Of a DNA stretch of 64,000 bases, positions 9,004 to 18,446 are shown in pieces. Below the pieces are notes generated by a model, which worked only from the letters and a program-made list of their open reading frames with translations, did not search any database and was not told the DNA's origin. The translations under genes were made by a program, and so were the position numbers. Position 1 is the stretch's first letter, and each line of letters starts with the position of its first letter. Origin of the DNA: Mitsuaria sp. WAJ17 (GTDB taxonomy: Bacteria; Pseudomonadota; Gammaproteobacteria; Burkholderiales; Burkholderiaceae_C); contig NZ_JACJUG010000005.1 of the NCBI RefSeq assembly GCF_014174515.1, forward strand, positions 1-64,000, in the 5' to 3' direction.

Positions 9004-10305
9004 TCAGTCCCCCTCCACCCACTCGATACGGGCACCGAGCGTGCAGATGTTCTCGACGAAATGCGGGTGCGCCCGCCGGATGGGCGTGGCATTGCGGATC
9101 ACCGAGCGCCCCGGGATGGACGCCGCCACCATCAGCAGGGCGATGGCCACGCGGATGATGTAGGGGCTCTCCACCTCCGCCGCATGCAGGGGCTTGCCGC
9201 CGAAGGTGACCATGCGGTGCGGGTCGGACAGGAAGGCATGCGCGCCGAACTTGGACAGCTCCGAGGTCCAGCCCATGGCGCCGTCGTAGATCTTGTTCCA
9301 GAACATCACGCTGCCTTCGGCCTTGACGCCCAGGGCCACGAAGATGGGCAGCAGGTCCACGGGCAGGTAAGGCCAAGGCGCCGCCTCGACCTTCTGCAGG
9401 ATGTTGCGGGTGAAGGGCTCCTTGACCTTCAGCGGGCCCTGCGTGAGGGCGCGCGACCAGCCGTCCTTGTGCTCGATGTGCACGCCGAACTTGGCGAAGG
9501 TGCGGTCGATCAGCGGGAACTGCTCGGGCTGGGAATTCTTCACCTGGACGTCGCCGCCCGTGATGGCGCCCAGGGCCAGGAAGGTGACGATTTCGTGGAA
9601 GTCCTCGGCGAAGCTGAAGTCTCCGCCGCCCAGGCGCTCCACGCCGGTGATCTTGAGGCGCGAGGTGCCCAGGCCTTCGATCTTCGCGCCCAGCATCTGC
9701 ATGAAGGCGCAGAATTCCTGCACATGCGGCTCCGAGGCCGCGTTCATCAGCGTGGACGTGCCCTGCGCCAGCGCGGCGCAGAGCACGAAATTCTCGGTGG
9801 TGGTGACGGAGGCGTAGTCCGTCCAGTGGTCATTGCCCTTGAGCGGGCGGTCCACGCTCAGCAGCAGGCCATCGGGCAGGCGTTGCACGCTGGCACCGAA
9901 GCGTTCGAAGACTTCCACATGCGGATCGATCTCGCGAGCGCCCAGGGTGCAGCCCTTGACGTCGTCCTCGATGCGGGCGGCGCCGAAGCGCGCCATCAGG
10001 CCGGGCACCAGCATGATGGACGAGCGCATTTCCTCGGGCAGGCGGTCGGTGGCGGCGTCGAAGTGGGTGTCCCGGTGGTGCACGTCCAGGATGCCGGTCT
10101 TGTAATCGACCTCGACCGTGCTGCCCAGCTTGCGGAAGACCTCGAGGATCTTCTTGACGTCGGTGATCTCGGTAATGCCCCGCAGACGCACCGGCTCGGC
10201 GGTGAGCAAGGTGGCACAGAGGATGGGCAGGATGGCGTTCTTGTTGGCCGAGGGGATGATGCGGCCAGCCAGCGGGGTACCGCCGTGAACAATCAGATTC
10301 GACAT
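9004..10305 (-). CDS. murA: MurA-like UDP-N-acetylglucosamine enolpyruvyl transferase
   Basis: Member of the enolpyruvyl transferase family; MurA catalyses the first committed step of peptidoglycan synthesis (phosphoenolpyruvate plus UDP-GlcNAc) in the cytoplasm. The 433-residue protein keeps Lys22-Asn23 (SANKNAILPIL), the active-site loop with Cys119 (KGCTLGAREIDPH, equivalent to E. coli Cys115, the fosfomycin target), the TTTEN substrate segment and the LPVDLLPIF aspartate region. Several stretches differ from canonical MurA, for example SANKN instead of SGAKN, and the last third (FWNKIYDGAMGWTSEL) is unusual. The gene also stands alone, not in the murA-hisG neighbourhood often seen in betaproteobacteria. 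It could therefore be a divergent second MurA rather than the housekeeping copy. Confidence 0.8.
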   Translation of the reverse strand: MSNLIVHGGTPLAGRIIPSANKNAILPILCATLLTAEPVRLRGITEITDVKKILEVFRKLGSTVEVDYKTGILDVHHRDTHFDAATDRLPEEMRSSIMLVPGLMARFGAARIEDDVKGCTLGAREIDPHVEVFERFGASVQRLPDGLLLSVDRPLKGNDHWTDYASVTTTENFVLCAALAQGTSTLMNAASEPHVQEFCAFMQMLGAKIEGLGTSRLKITGVERLGGGDFSFAEDFHEIVTFLALGAITGGDVQVKNSQPEQFPLIDRTFAKFGVHIEHKDGWSRALTQGPLKVKEPFTRNILQKVEAAPWPYLPVDLLPIFVALGVKAEGSVMFWNKIYDGAMGWTSELSKFGAHAFLSDPHRMVTFGGKPLHAAEVESPYIIRVAIALLMVAASIPGRSVIRNATPIRRAHPHFVENICTLGARIEWVEGD

Positions 10306-10411
10306 GGATGCTGCAGCGAGAGGGTCGGGCCCCTGGAATGGGGGACGGGCCGATTATCCCGGATCGGCCGCGAGGGCTGGCGCGTCGGGGCAATGGGGCC
10401 GTCGCCCCCCT

Positions 10412-13225
10412 TCAGCGCGTCAGCCGCCGGTACAGCCAGGTGGTGCCCAGCGACAGCAGGCCAACGCCCGCCAGCGCCAGCGCGAACAGCAGCGGCAGCA
10501 TCATCCACAGGGGGCCCAGGGTGCCGGGCAGCAGCACCAGGCCCAGGCCATACACGACGAGCCCCCTGACGTAGCGCAGCCGCCGCCGCCAGGTGGCCCC
10601 GCTCTGTCCGAACAGCCAGCGCCCGACAGACCAGCGCAGCAGCAGCTCATGAACGGCCCGCAGGCCCAGCATGAGGGCCGAACGGCGCAGCCACCGGCCC
10701 AGCGCGGCAAAACCCGTCCGCCAGAGGCCAGGCGCGGCCAGCCAGCGCTTGAAGGCCAGCCAGGCCAGGGGCAGTGCCGGCGGCGCCAGCAAGGGCAGGT
10801 AGTGCCAGGCCGCCACCTGAGCCCACAGCGCGGACAGCGTCGCCGCGCCCAGCAGGCCCGGCCCCTGGGGCAGGCAGGACAGGCTTCGCCAGAACGCCAC
10901 CAGGGCAGCGTCCAAGGCGGCCGGCCAGGGCCAATGCCAGGCCGCAGCCATCAAGAGCACCAGCAGCAGCAGGCAGCTGAGCGGCCACAGGCGCGGCAGG
11001 CGCAAAAAGCGGTGACTGGCCACGGCAAGGACATCCTGCTCCCGGGCCGTGGGCCCTGGCAGATCCGGCAGCTCGCGCTGCGCCACCTGCACAGGCCTGC
11101 CAGCGCCGGGCGCGAAACGACGCTGCAGGTGCCGCTCAGCCTGATGCTCGCCCTGCTGGATCAGGGCGTTTTGCTCAATCGGGCCGAACACATCGAGGTC
11201 CGTGCGAACGGCCGACAGCAGCTGGCCGCGGCTGCCCGGCCTGTTGAGGTCCGCCGCGGGAGCGATGCGAAAAGTGCTCAGGGCCGTCAGCGAGCGGGCG
11301 CCGACGAACTGGGCGGCGTCCCCGCCCACGGCGCCGGCCGCCAAGGTCTCGAAGGCTTCGCCCATGCGCCGGCGCTCGCGCAGCTCATGCCGGAACAGCT
11401 GGTTGGGCCGCTCGCTCAGCAGTTCCACCAGGCGCCCCATGAGGCCGATGCGGCCCACCGACACCTCGCGGGCGCGGGTGTCGAAGACGCCGCCGGGATC
11501 ACTGGCGATGATCATGGTGCACTGCTCGTCCAGCAGGGCGGTGCTGCCCAGGTTGTCAAACACGCCACCATCGGTGAGGCCCAGCGCGCGGATCTTGCGA
11601 TCGTCCACCAGGGTCGACAGCACATGGGGCGGGAACACGGGCGGAAAGGAGGCCGAGGCCGCCACGGCCTCCGACAAGGGCATGTCCTGCCAGTCCCGCC
11701 AGACATGGGGTGACATGAACTCGGCGCAACGGCACTGGTAGACCTCGATCACCAGCAGCAGGAGCGCGTCGGCCCAGTCCTGCAGGGGCGCCGCGCTCAT
11801 GCCCTGGGCCTGGCCGCCCCCTTGCAGCATCGCCGCCGCGCCCGCACCCGGCTCCAGGCCCAGCGCCGGCAACCAGCCGTCGTCCACGGCCTTGAGCGCT
11901 TCAATGAAGCCCGCCGCCAGCTGCAGGTCGCTCATGCCATCGCGCACGGCAGGGCCGCCCTTGATGCCATGCCGGCCGACGCGCAGCAGCCAGGCGAAGT
12001 TCTTCAGCTGCCGGGCCCTGCCCATCTCGATGTCCCGCAGCAGGGTGGCCAGCCTGGGCACGGTCCTCGACTTCGCGGCCGGCCCCTGCCGGCAGGACGC
12101 CAGGCGCGCCTGCAGGGCGAGCAGGCGCGGCCATTGCAGGGGCTGCTCCGCTTCGCGCCACCAGCACAGCAGCGGCCAGCGGTCCAGCATCTGCGCCCGG
12201 ACCTCGGCCTCGTCCGGCATGGTGGCCACGCGAAATTCCTTGCAGTAGGCCCGCGACAGCTCGGCCAGCGCCTGCTCGACCTGTTCCGGCGCCGCCTGCG
12301 CAGAGCCAAGGGAACGGGCTTCCTGCTGCAGCCATTTGCGCGGCCACAGGTCGCCCCGGATGTCGGCCTGCCGCACATAGCCCAGGTACCACTCGCCAAA
12401 CTCCGCATGCGAAAACCAGAAGCGGCCGCTGGAGTTCAGCGAGGTGGTGTTGACGATCAGCCGGGTGACGGCGGAGGCCGGCTTCGCGCCGGGCGCCGGG
12501 CTCCACAAGGCGGCGTGGTTGTAGTTCTCCGTGCCGCCCTGCGCATCGACCCGCGCCGCGCACATGCGCAGCGCACGCAGGCTCAGGCGAGGCTGGGCGA
12601 ACTTCGGTCGCCTGCGGATGAAGTCCGTGAAGGGCCCCTCCGGGCAGCCCCCCTGCCGCCGCTGTAACGCGGCCGACTGCTTGTGCAGCTGCTGGCAGAC
12701 CCGATTGAACAGCTGTGCGTCCAGGTAGCGCGCAAAGTGCTTGCCCAGCGAGGCCAGGCCGAGGCTGATCGCTGTCCATCGCCCCACGTTCAGCAGCAGT
12801 CGCATGCGCAGGTTCTGGCTGACGATCTCGCGGATGCGCGCCTCCACCTCGGCGACGATGCCTACGTAGTCGTCCACCTCCAGGCGCAGGGGCCCGCTGC
12901 CCGGCACCCGTGCATCCCGGTCCTCCAGCACTTGCTTCAGCTGCAGCACATACAGCGCCCCCACCAGGCTGCCCCCGGACACCGTGGAGAGCACCTCCAC
13001 ATACCTCAGCAGATCGGCCCGGGCCAGGTAGCGCAGCACGCCCACATGGAAAAGGCTGGCCCGGAAACCGCCGCCGGCCAGGGCCAGGCCCAGCTTCTCG
13101 CGCCGTGCCGTGCCGTGCCTGCTGCTAGAGGCCGGCGACGGATCGTCCTCGACCATGGGCTGCGGGCTCTGGGCGTCAGGGTGCTGATCGTCAGGGTGCT
13201 GGGCGTCAGGGTGCTGGTCTTGCAT
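10412..13225 (-). CDS. Patatin-like phospholipase with C-terminal membrane segments
   Basis: Predicted lipid acyl hydrolase of 937 residues. The patatin domain shows the oxyanion loop GGGFRAS (about 51-57), the nucleophile Ser83 in TVSGGS and the catalytic aspartate in LTDGGVFDN. The catalytic residues are separated by a long insert of several hundred residues, longer than in simple patatins. The last 200 residues carry several hydrophobic helices (PLSCLLLLVLLMAAAW and others), so the enzyme is probably held on the inner membrane. The first 25 residues are a small HPDAQ/HPDDQ repeat and there is no clear ribosome binding site at 13225, so the true start may lie further in (Met24). The substrate is not predictable. 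Confidence 0.82.
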   Translation of the reverse strand: MQDQHPDAQHPDDQHPDAQSPQPMVEDDPSPASSSRHGTARREKLGLALAGGGFRASLFHVGVLRYLARADLLRYVEVLSTVSGGSLVGALYVLQLKQVLEDRDARVPGSGPLRLEVDDYVGIVAEVEARIREIVSQNLRMRLLLNVGRWTAISLGLASLGKHFARYLDAQLFNRVCQQLHKQSAALQRRQGGCPEGPFTDFIRRRPKFAQPRLSLRALRMCAARVDAQGGTENYNHAALWSPAPGAKPASAVTRLIVNTTSLNSSGRFWFSHAEFGEWYLGYVRQADIRGDLWPRKWLQQEARSLGSAQAAPEQVEQALAELSRAYCKEFRVATMPDEAEVRAQMLDRWPLLCWWREAEQPLQWPRLLALQARLASCRQGPAAKSRTVPRLATLLRDIEMGRARQLKNFAWLLRVGRHGIKGGPAVRDGMSDLQLAAGFIEALKAVDDGWLPALGLEPGAGAAAMLQGGGQAQGMSAAPLQDWADALLLLVIEVYQCRCAEFMSPHVWRDWQDMPLSEAVAASASFPPVFPPHVLSTLVDDRKIRALGLTDGGVFDNLGSTALLDEQCTMIIASDPGGVFDTRAREVSVGRIGLMGRLVELLSERPNQLFRHELRERRRMGEAFETLAAGAVGGDAAQFVGARSLTALSTFRIAPAADLNRPGSRGQLLSAVRTDLDVFGPIEQNALIQQGEHQAERHLQRRFAPGAGRPVQVAQRELPDLPGPTAREQDVLAVASHRFLRLPRLWPLSCLLLLVLLMAAAWHWPWPAALDAALVAFWRSLSCLPQGPGLLGAATLSALWAQVAAWHYLPLLAPPALPLAWLAFKRWLAAPGLWRTGFAALGRWLRRSALMLGLRAVHELLLRWSVGRWLFGQSGATWRRRLRYVRGLVVYGLGLVLLPGTLGPLWMMLPLLFALALAGVGLLSLGTTWLYRRLTR

Positions 13226-13270
13226 GGGGGGCGACTGTACGGCCTCGGGACCGCTGCGTCGCCCCCACGC

Positions 13271-14905
13271 TCAGACCACAGGCCGCACCTGCAGGCCCTG
13301 GCGCCTGGCCTTGGCCGACTTGCGCAGGGCCACGGCATCCGGAGCCTCTGCAGCCTCCCGCTGCCACTCCACCTTGAAGATACTCACCGTGTCACTGACG
13401 GTGTCCGCCTGGTCCTTGAGGGCAGCGGCGGCGGCCGCGATCTGCTCGACCAGGGCGGCGTTCTGCTGCGTGATGATGTCCAGGCTGGCGACGGCCGAGT
13501 TGACCTGCGAGATGCCGTCCAGCTGCTCGGTGGCCGCACGCTCGATGCCGCTGATCAGGGCCGCGACCCGCTGCACCGACTCGACGGCACCATGCATGGT
13601 CTGCTGTGCCTCCCCTGCGTGCCGATGGCCGGCCTCCACGTCGGAGGCAGAGGCTTCGATGAGCGCCTTGATCTCCCGCGCCGCCGTAGCCGAGCGCTGG
13701 GCCAGGGCCCGCACCTCGCTGGCCACCACGGCAAAGCCACGCCCCGAATCCCCGGCCCGCGCGGCCTCCACCGCAGCATTGAGGGCCAGAATATTGGTCT
13801 GGAAGGCGATGGTGTCGATGACCTGGATGATGTCGGCCATCTTGCTGGAGGACTGTCGGATGGCATCCATGGTGCGCGATACCTCGTCCACCGCCGCCTG
13901 CCCGTTGGCGGCCACGGCACTGGCCTCGCGAGCCAGCACCGTGGCCTGGTGGGCCGAGGCAGTGGTCTGGCGCACGGTGCCGGTGATCTGCTCCATGGAG
14001 GCCGCTGTCTGCTGCAGGCTGCTGGCCTGCGACTCGGTGCGCTGGGACAGCTCCAGATTGCCCGTGGCGATGTCCGAGGTAGCGGCCTGCATCTTGTGGG
14101 CCTCGGTGCGCGCGTCGCGCACCACCGATTGCAGGTTCACATTGAGCTGATTCATGGCCAGCGCCAGTCGCCCGCTGTGCCCCCTCTGGCACTGGCTGAT
14201 GCTTTGGGTCAGATCGCCCGCCGCCATGCGGTTGGCAAAGGGCAGTAGGTCATCCAACGGGCCGGCCAGCAGCCGCCGGGCCAGCCAGCTGCCTGCCAGG
14301 GCACTCAGCACGCCGGCAGCCACGGCCCAGGCGCTGCCCAGCTGGAACACCAGGGCCAGCAGCAGGGCCTGCAGCAGGAAAAGGCCGGCCAGCGCGCCCT
14401 GCGGCCCGAGCTGCAGGCGAGCCCTCAGCCGCCCTAGGAGATCGACACGCACGAGCTGGCCGCGGTGCAGGCGGTGCAGCGGCCGCCCCTGGTCCGCCTC
14501 GTGGCGCAGCTTGCGGTAGAGGGCCTCGGCGGCCCGCACGTGCTCGCGCTCAGGCTCCGTGCGCACCGACATATAGCCGGCCACGCGCGAGCCCTCCATC
14601 AGCGGTGTCACATTGGCCATCACCCAGTAGTGGTCGCCGTTCTTGCGGCGGTTCTTAACTAGGCCGGACCAGGGATGGCCGCTGGCGATGGTCTCCCACA
14701 TGTCCCGGAAGGCCTCTGGCGGCATGTCTGGATGGCGGATCATGTTGTGGGGCTGGCCCAGCAACTCGTCGCGCTCGAAGCCGCTGACCTCGACGAAGGC
14801 CGGGTTGCAGTAGAGGATGCGCCCTTGAAGATCCGTGGTTGATACCAGGTTCTGCCCGGGCGGAAAGAGGTACTCGCGGTCGGTGACCGGTTGGTTGTTG
14901 CGCAC
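13271..14905 (-). CDS. PAS-domain methyl-accepting chemoreceptor (Aer-like)
   Basis: Energy or redox taxis receptor of 544 residues. An N-terminal cytoplasmic PAS domain (about 10-125, with the Aer-like stretches [12 protein letters not shown] and MIRHPDMP) is followed by two closely spaced hydrophobic helices (about 170-215) and a HAMP-like linker ([23 protein letters not shown]). The long MCP signalling coiled coil has the conserved hairpin tip around [15 protein letters not shown]. In Aer the PAS domain binds FAD and the protein drives aerotaxis through CheA/CheW; the same role is likely here but FAD binding is inferred. No other chemotaxis genes are nearby. About 240 non-coding bases lie upstream and probably carry its promoter. 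Confidence 0.9.
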   Translation of the reverse strand: MRNNQPVTDREYLFPPGQNLVSTTDLQGRILYCNPAFVEVSGFERDELLGQPHNMIRHPDMPPEAFRDMWETIASGHPWSGLVKNRRKNGDHYWVMANVTPLMEGSRVAGYMSVRTEPEREHVRAAEALYRKLRHEADQGRPLHRLHRGQLVRVDLLGRLRARLQLGPQGALAGLFLLQALLLALVFQLGSAWAVAAGVLSALAGSWLARRLLAGPLDDLLPFANRMAAGDLTQSISQCQRGHSGRLALAMNQLNVNLQSVVRDARTEAHKMQAATSDIATGNLELSQRTESQASSLQQTAASMEQITGTVRQTTASAHQATVLAREASAVAANGQAAVDEVSRTMDAIRQSSSKMADIIQVIDTIAFQTNILALNAAVEAARAGDSGRGFAVVASEVRALAQRSATAAREIKALIEASASDVEAGHRHAGEAQQTMHGAVESVQRVAALISGIERAATEQLDGISQVNSAVASLDIITQQNAALVEQIAAAAAALKDQADTVSDTVSIFKVEWQREAAEAPDAVALRKSAKARRQGLQVRPVV

Positions 14906-15147
14906 GACGATTTCCTTCCTGATGAATGGTCAGGCGGAACAGCCGCTGCGTCTTTTTCACCCTCGACGCATAAAGCCGTCAAGCCCGAATGACACCCTGG
15001 CTCTGCGGCCATTGGGCAGTCTTTTTAACCCAAGCGCGGCTGCGCCTCAAGCGGCCTAGCGGCTGGGATCGTCGGGCGGGCGGTTGCAGGCCAAGGCGCC
15101 GGTCAGGGAGGGAAGATGCGGGCGGGATGCTGCGGCCAGCCGCAGCG

Positions 15148-15561
15148 TCAGTCGCGCGAAGCCGGCTCCCGACGTGCGCCGTAGGGGCAGTGGCCGGGCC
15201 GCGGCCCCACCTGCGGGTGCTTGCGGCAGATGTCGGGGCGGCGCTCGTACACCGTGCATCGCCGGCTCTGCGCGTCAAGGAACTGGCAGTCCCCACCGGC
15301 GCGACGGGCCAGTTGGAAGATCTCGTGCTTGAAGCTGAAGTGCTCGATCACCCCGGCCTTGGCCAGGCGCTTGGCGATATGCTTGGGTGCCTCGTGCTCG
15401 GCCTCGAATGCATCGACCAGGCCCAGCCGCACCAAGTCGGCCAGGCGGGCCTCCACGGGCATGGTGCAGCAGTTGGCGGCGCAGCTGTCGCACAGGCCCT
15501 TGCGGTAGCGCGTCCAGGTCTCCGTGCGATCAACATCGACGATGTGGATGGACGATCTCAT
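15148..15561 (-). CDS. YkgJ-family cysteine-cluster protein
   Basis: Small protein of 137 residues with the YkgJ/UPF0153 type cysteine cluster: CDSCAANCC near residue 25, then CQFLDAQSRRCTVYERRPDIC and a late Cys in HCPYG. The family is presumed to bind a metal, zinc or an iron-sulfur cluster, but its biochemical role is not established. The gene is a single unit with short flanks. Confidence 0.85.
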   Translation of the reverse strand: MRSSIHIVDVDRTETWTRYRKGLCDSCAANCCTMPVEARLADLVRLGLVDAFEAEHEAPKHIAKRLAKAGVIEHFSFKHEIFQLARRAGGDCQFLDAQSRRCTVYERRPDICRKHPQVGPRPGHCPYGARREPASRD

Positions 15562-15673
15562 GGCAGGGGTCGGGCGAAGAAGGGAAAGCCCGGCATCCTA
15601 GCGTGCCGCCCGCCCCTTGCGCCGGGGCGGGCGGCCTTGGATCCCCGCTCATCGCGTCAAATCACCGGCGGCC

Positions 15674-16750
15674 TCAACTCAACGTGGCCACCAGGCTGGC
15701 GCCCGAGACCGCGGCATAGGCCTGCACCAGCACGTAGTACTTGGCGCCGGCCGCGACCGGCGTCAAGGTGATGCTCTCGGCATTCGTGGGCCCGTCGGAC
15801 TTGCGGTCGTAGAGCGTGGGCGTCGGCGCGCCGTTGGCACGCAGGAACAGGTCGCCATCGCCCGCGCCGCCGCTGAGCCGCAGCTGCAGCTGGCGGGCGC
15901 CGGCTGCCGGCTTGATGCTGTAGAGCCGCGTCTGCTTGGCGGCCAGGCTCACCGCCACCGGCACGCCGGACGACAGCGGCACCTCGGTGGAGGGCGTGCC
16001 CATGCCGATGGCGGCCTTGCGCACGCCCACGTCGATCTCGCCCACATAGCCGCTGGCCGTCTTGGTGACCGTGACGATGTAGGTGCTGCCGCCATCGCTG
16101 AGATAGATGCTGTCGGCCTCGTTGGGCGTGCGCCGCGCGCCCTGCTGGTAGACGGGGTAGCTGCTGAAAACCTCGTTGGCGGTGCTGGCCGCGAAGTAGA
16201 GCTGGGCCACGAACACGTCCGGCAGGTTGCGCCCGTCGTCATTGGGACGCAGGTTGCGGGCCTGGCTCTGGATGGAGAAGTGGATGTGCAGGGCGCGGCC
16301 CGTGTAGCTACCGGGGAACAGGGTCAGGAACTCGGCCTGGCCATTGGCGTCGGTGCGCTGGTAGCCGCGGCAGAAGTCCTGGCCCACGGTGTTGAAGGGC
16401 GCATAGCCGGCGTAGGTGCCGACGGCATCGGCGCCCCAGATGTCCACCACCGCACCCGGGATGGGCGCGCAGGCGTTCTCGACGTCATGGATGCGTATCT
16501 TGAGCGTCAGCGGCGCACCGGGCTTGAGGCTGGTGTTGCCGCGCGAGTTGGCGCGCAGGTCGCGCCGCTCCAGGGGGTCGATATTGGGATAGGGCCCGGC
16601 GGTGGACTCGATGTCGTTGCGGCAGGCCGCCGCTGCCGCTCCGTAGAGCAGCTCACCGCTGGCGGCCTCGCGCCCGGTGAGGGCGAGGACGGACGCCGCG
16701 CCCATCAGCTGCAGGGCCTGGCGACGGGGGGCTTGGGATGACTTGGTCAT
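15674..16750 (-). CDS. Exported intradiol-dioxygenase-like protein with PPC-type C-terminal domain
   Basis: Protein of 358 residues in two parts. Residues about 50-230 match the intradiol ring-cleavage dioxygenase fold (protocatechuate 3,4-dioxygenase beta type). VDIWGADAVGTYAGY carries a candidate iron-ligand tyrosine and GRALHIHF supplies the Arg and two His ligands. Residues about 255-358 look like a bacterial pre-peptidase C-terminal (PPC) beta-sandwich (LRLSGGAGDGDLFLRAN, then YYVLVQAYAAVSGA). The N-terminus, APRRQALQLMGAASVLAL, has a twin-arginine and a hydrophobic stretch, suggesting Tat export of a folded iron enzyme. Extracellular dioxygenases of this type are known in actinobacteria and some proteobacteria, but the substrate here is unknown. 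The fusion to PPC is uncommon. Confidence 0.82.
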   Translation of the reverse strand: MTKSSQAPRRQALQLMGAASVLALTGREAASGELLYGAAAAACRNDIESTAGPYPNIDPLERRDLRANSRGNTSLKPGAPLTLKIRIHDVENACAPIPGAVVDIWGADAVGTYAGYAPFNTVGQDFCRGYQRTDANGQAEFLTLFPGSYTGRALHIHFSIQSQARNLRPNDDGRNLPDVFVAQLYFAASTANEVFSSYPVYQQGARRTPNEADSIYLSDGGSTYIVTVTKTASGYVGEIDVGVRKAAIGMGTPSTEVPLSSGVPVAVSLAAKQTRLYSIKPAAGARQLQLRLSGGAGDGDLFLRANGAPTPTLYDRKSDGPTNAESITLTPVAAGAKYYVLVQAYAAVSGASLVATLS

Positions 16751-17202
16751 GGATCACCTTTCAAGAGTGCCCGGGCCCGAAGACCTGTGCACCTTGTGAG
16801 GCAGAGGCGGAAGTGGGCCGGGCGGGGTTGGGATGGAAGGCACCGCAGGCTTGCATCACGCCAGCCCATCCCGGGCGCGGCCGTCGCCCGGGCAGCCCGC
16901 GCGAGGTCGGTCCTGCACCGCAGGGCCGACCCGGCGGCCCCGGATAGGAACGCGCCTTCAGGCTCAGCGGTGACGCCATGCTGGGCGATCAACGCCCGGC
17001 CAACATCCGGCAAAACCAGTCCACTTAATAACCAGTTGTGTCGTTATGGCCCATTACCGATCCCAGAAAGGTATTAATCTGGATTTATCCATGACGCCTG
17101 ACGCAGCGGCTTTGTGGGACGCCGAACCGATGCTCACGCAACTAACGCGTTGTGACCGCGCCTTCCACGGCGGCGGCGCGGCGCTCCGCAAGCCCCCGCG
17201 CT
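16751..17202. other. Intergenic region, 452 bases
   Basis: Lies between two minus-strand genes and should contain the promoter of the dioxygenase-like gene. The part from about 17020 to 17100 is AT-richer than the surroundings. I see no convincing gene, RNA or strong hairpin; the open frames across it are shadows. Confidence 0.5.
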
Positions 17203-18375
17203 TCAGTTCGCCGGCTTCCAGCCCTGCACCGCCTGCCGGCCCACGGCCGAATCGTCGGTGAAGAAGCCGTCAATGCCGGCGTCCAGGTAGGCCCGGATCT
17301 CGGCCACGCTGTTGCCGCGCGCCGTCGCATCGCTGCCGGGCGTGCCCTGCAGGCTGGCGGGCAGGAAGGCGTTCTCGGGGCGCAGGGTCCAGATGGTGAT
17401 CTTCAGCCCGGCCGCATGCGCATCGCGGGCAAAGCTGGTGGCCTGCCCGAGGCCGGTGGGCACGCCCTTGGCATCGCGGGTCTGGGGAATCACCCATTCC
17501 TTGTACGGCCCCACCGCATAGGCATAGCGCGCGATCTCCTTGAGACCGCTGGCCGTGACCATGTCGGCATAGCCGCGCGTGTTGGCGGCGCCTTCCAGGA
17601 CGAAGTCCCAGGGCCGGCCACTGCTGTTGATCAACTGCACCAAGCGCACCGTGCTCTTCTGGGCGATGGCCTTGAGGTTGGCCACCTCGAAGGACTGCAC
17701 GATCACCGGCGCGTCACGGTGGTTCCAACCGTTCTTGTCCAGCACCGCCAGCAGGGCCGGCTCCAGGGGCAGGCCGATGGACTGGAAGTAGGACGGGTGC
17801 TTGGTCTCGGGAATGATGCCGATGGTGCGGCCCTTGGCGGCCGTCTGGGCCTTGGCCAGGTCGATCACCTCCTGCAGCGTCGGGATCTCGAACTGGTCGT
17901 TGTAGGCCGCGTTGGCCGGGCGCACGGCGGGGATGCGCTCGCGGGCCCGCAGGGTCTTGAGCTCGGCCAGGGTGAAGTCCTCCGTGAACCAGCCGCGGAT
18001 GCTGACGCCATCAATGCTCTTGGTCCGCAGCCTGTCCTTGAACTCGGGCTTGTCGGCCACATTGCTGGTGGCTTCCTTGACGCTGCCGTCGGCGTTGAGG
18101 ATGGCAATGGCGTTTTCGTGCCGGGCCACCAGCACGCCGTCCTTGGTGGACACCAGGTCGGGCTCGATGATGTCCGCGCCGTCGTCGATGGCCTTCTGGT
18201 AGGCCGCCAGCGTGTGCTCCGGGCGCAGGGCCGAAGCGCCGCGGTGGGCGATCACGGCGGAGGCCAGCGGCCAGTCCTTGGGCTCCGAGGAACTGCCGCC
18301 GCAGGCGGCCAGGGCAGCGAGGAGAAGGCCGGCCAGCGGCATCAGGTGACCAAGGATGCGGGGTGAATTCTGCAT
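17203..18375 (-). CDS. glpQ: Lipoprotein glycerophosphodiester phosphodiesterase
   Basis: Hydrolyses deacylated phospholipids (glycerophosphodiesters) to glycerol 3-phosphate plus an alcohol. The family start AHRGASALRPEHTLAAYQKAI (His-Arg pair near residue 44) is followed by the metal-binding EPDLVSTKDG and HEN segments, and the C-terminus has GIDGFFTDD, all typical of GlpQ. The start at 18375 is supported by GGAG 8 bases upstream. The leader LLAALAAC is a good lipobox with Cys near residue 25, so the enzyme should be a periplasmic lipoprotein of about 365 residues after cleavage. E. coli GlpQ is soluble, so lipid anchoring is a difference. No glpT-type transporter is adjacent. Confidence 0.92.
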   Translation of the reverse strand: MQNSPRILGHLMPLAGLLLAALAACGGSSSEPKDWPLASAVIAHRGASALRPEHTLAAYQKAIDDGADIIEPDLVSTKDGVLVARHENAIAILNADGSVKEATSNVADKPEFKDRLRTKSIDGVSIRGWFTEDFTLAELKTLRARERIPAVRPANAAYNDQFEIPTLQEVIDLAKAQTAAKGRTIGIIPETKHPSYFQSIGLPLEPALLAVLDKNGWNHRDAPVIVQSFEVANLKAIAQKSTVRLVQLINSSGRPWDFVLEGAANTRGYADMVTASGLKEIARYAYAVGPYKEWVIPQTRDAKGVPTGLGQATSFARDAHAAGLKITIWTLRPENAFLPASLQGTPGSDATARGNSVAEIRAYLDAGIDGFFTDDSAVGRQAVQGWKPAN

Positions 18376-18446
18376 GCGTAACTCCGGGGAAATGCCCGGA
18401 AGCATCGCAGCGCAGGATGACAGCTTGATGCAGGCGTCGGCAGTTT

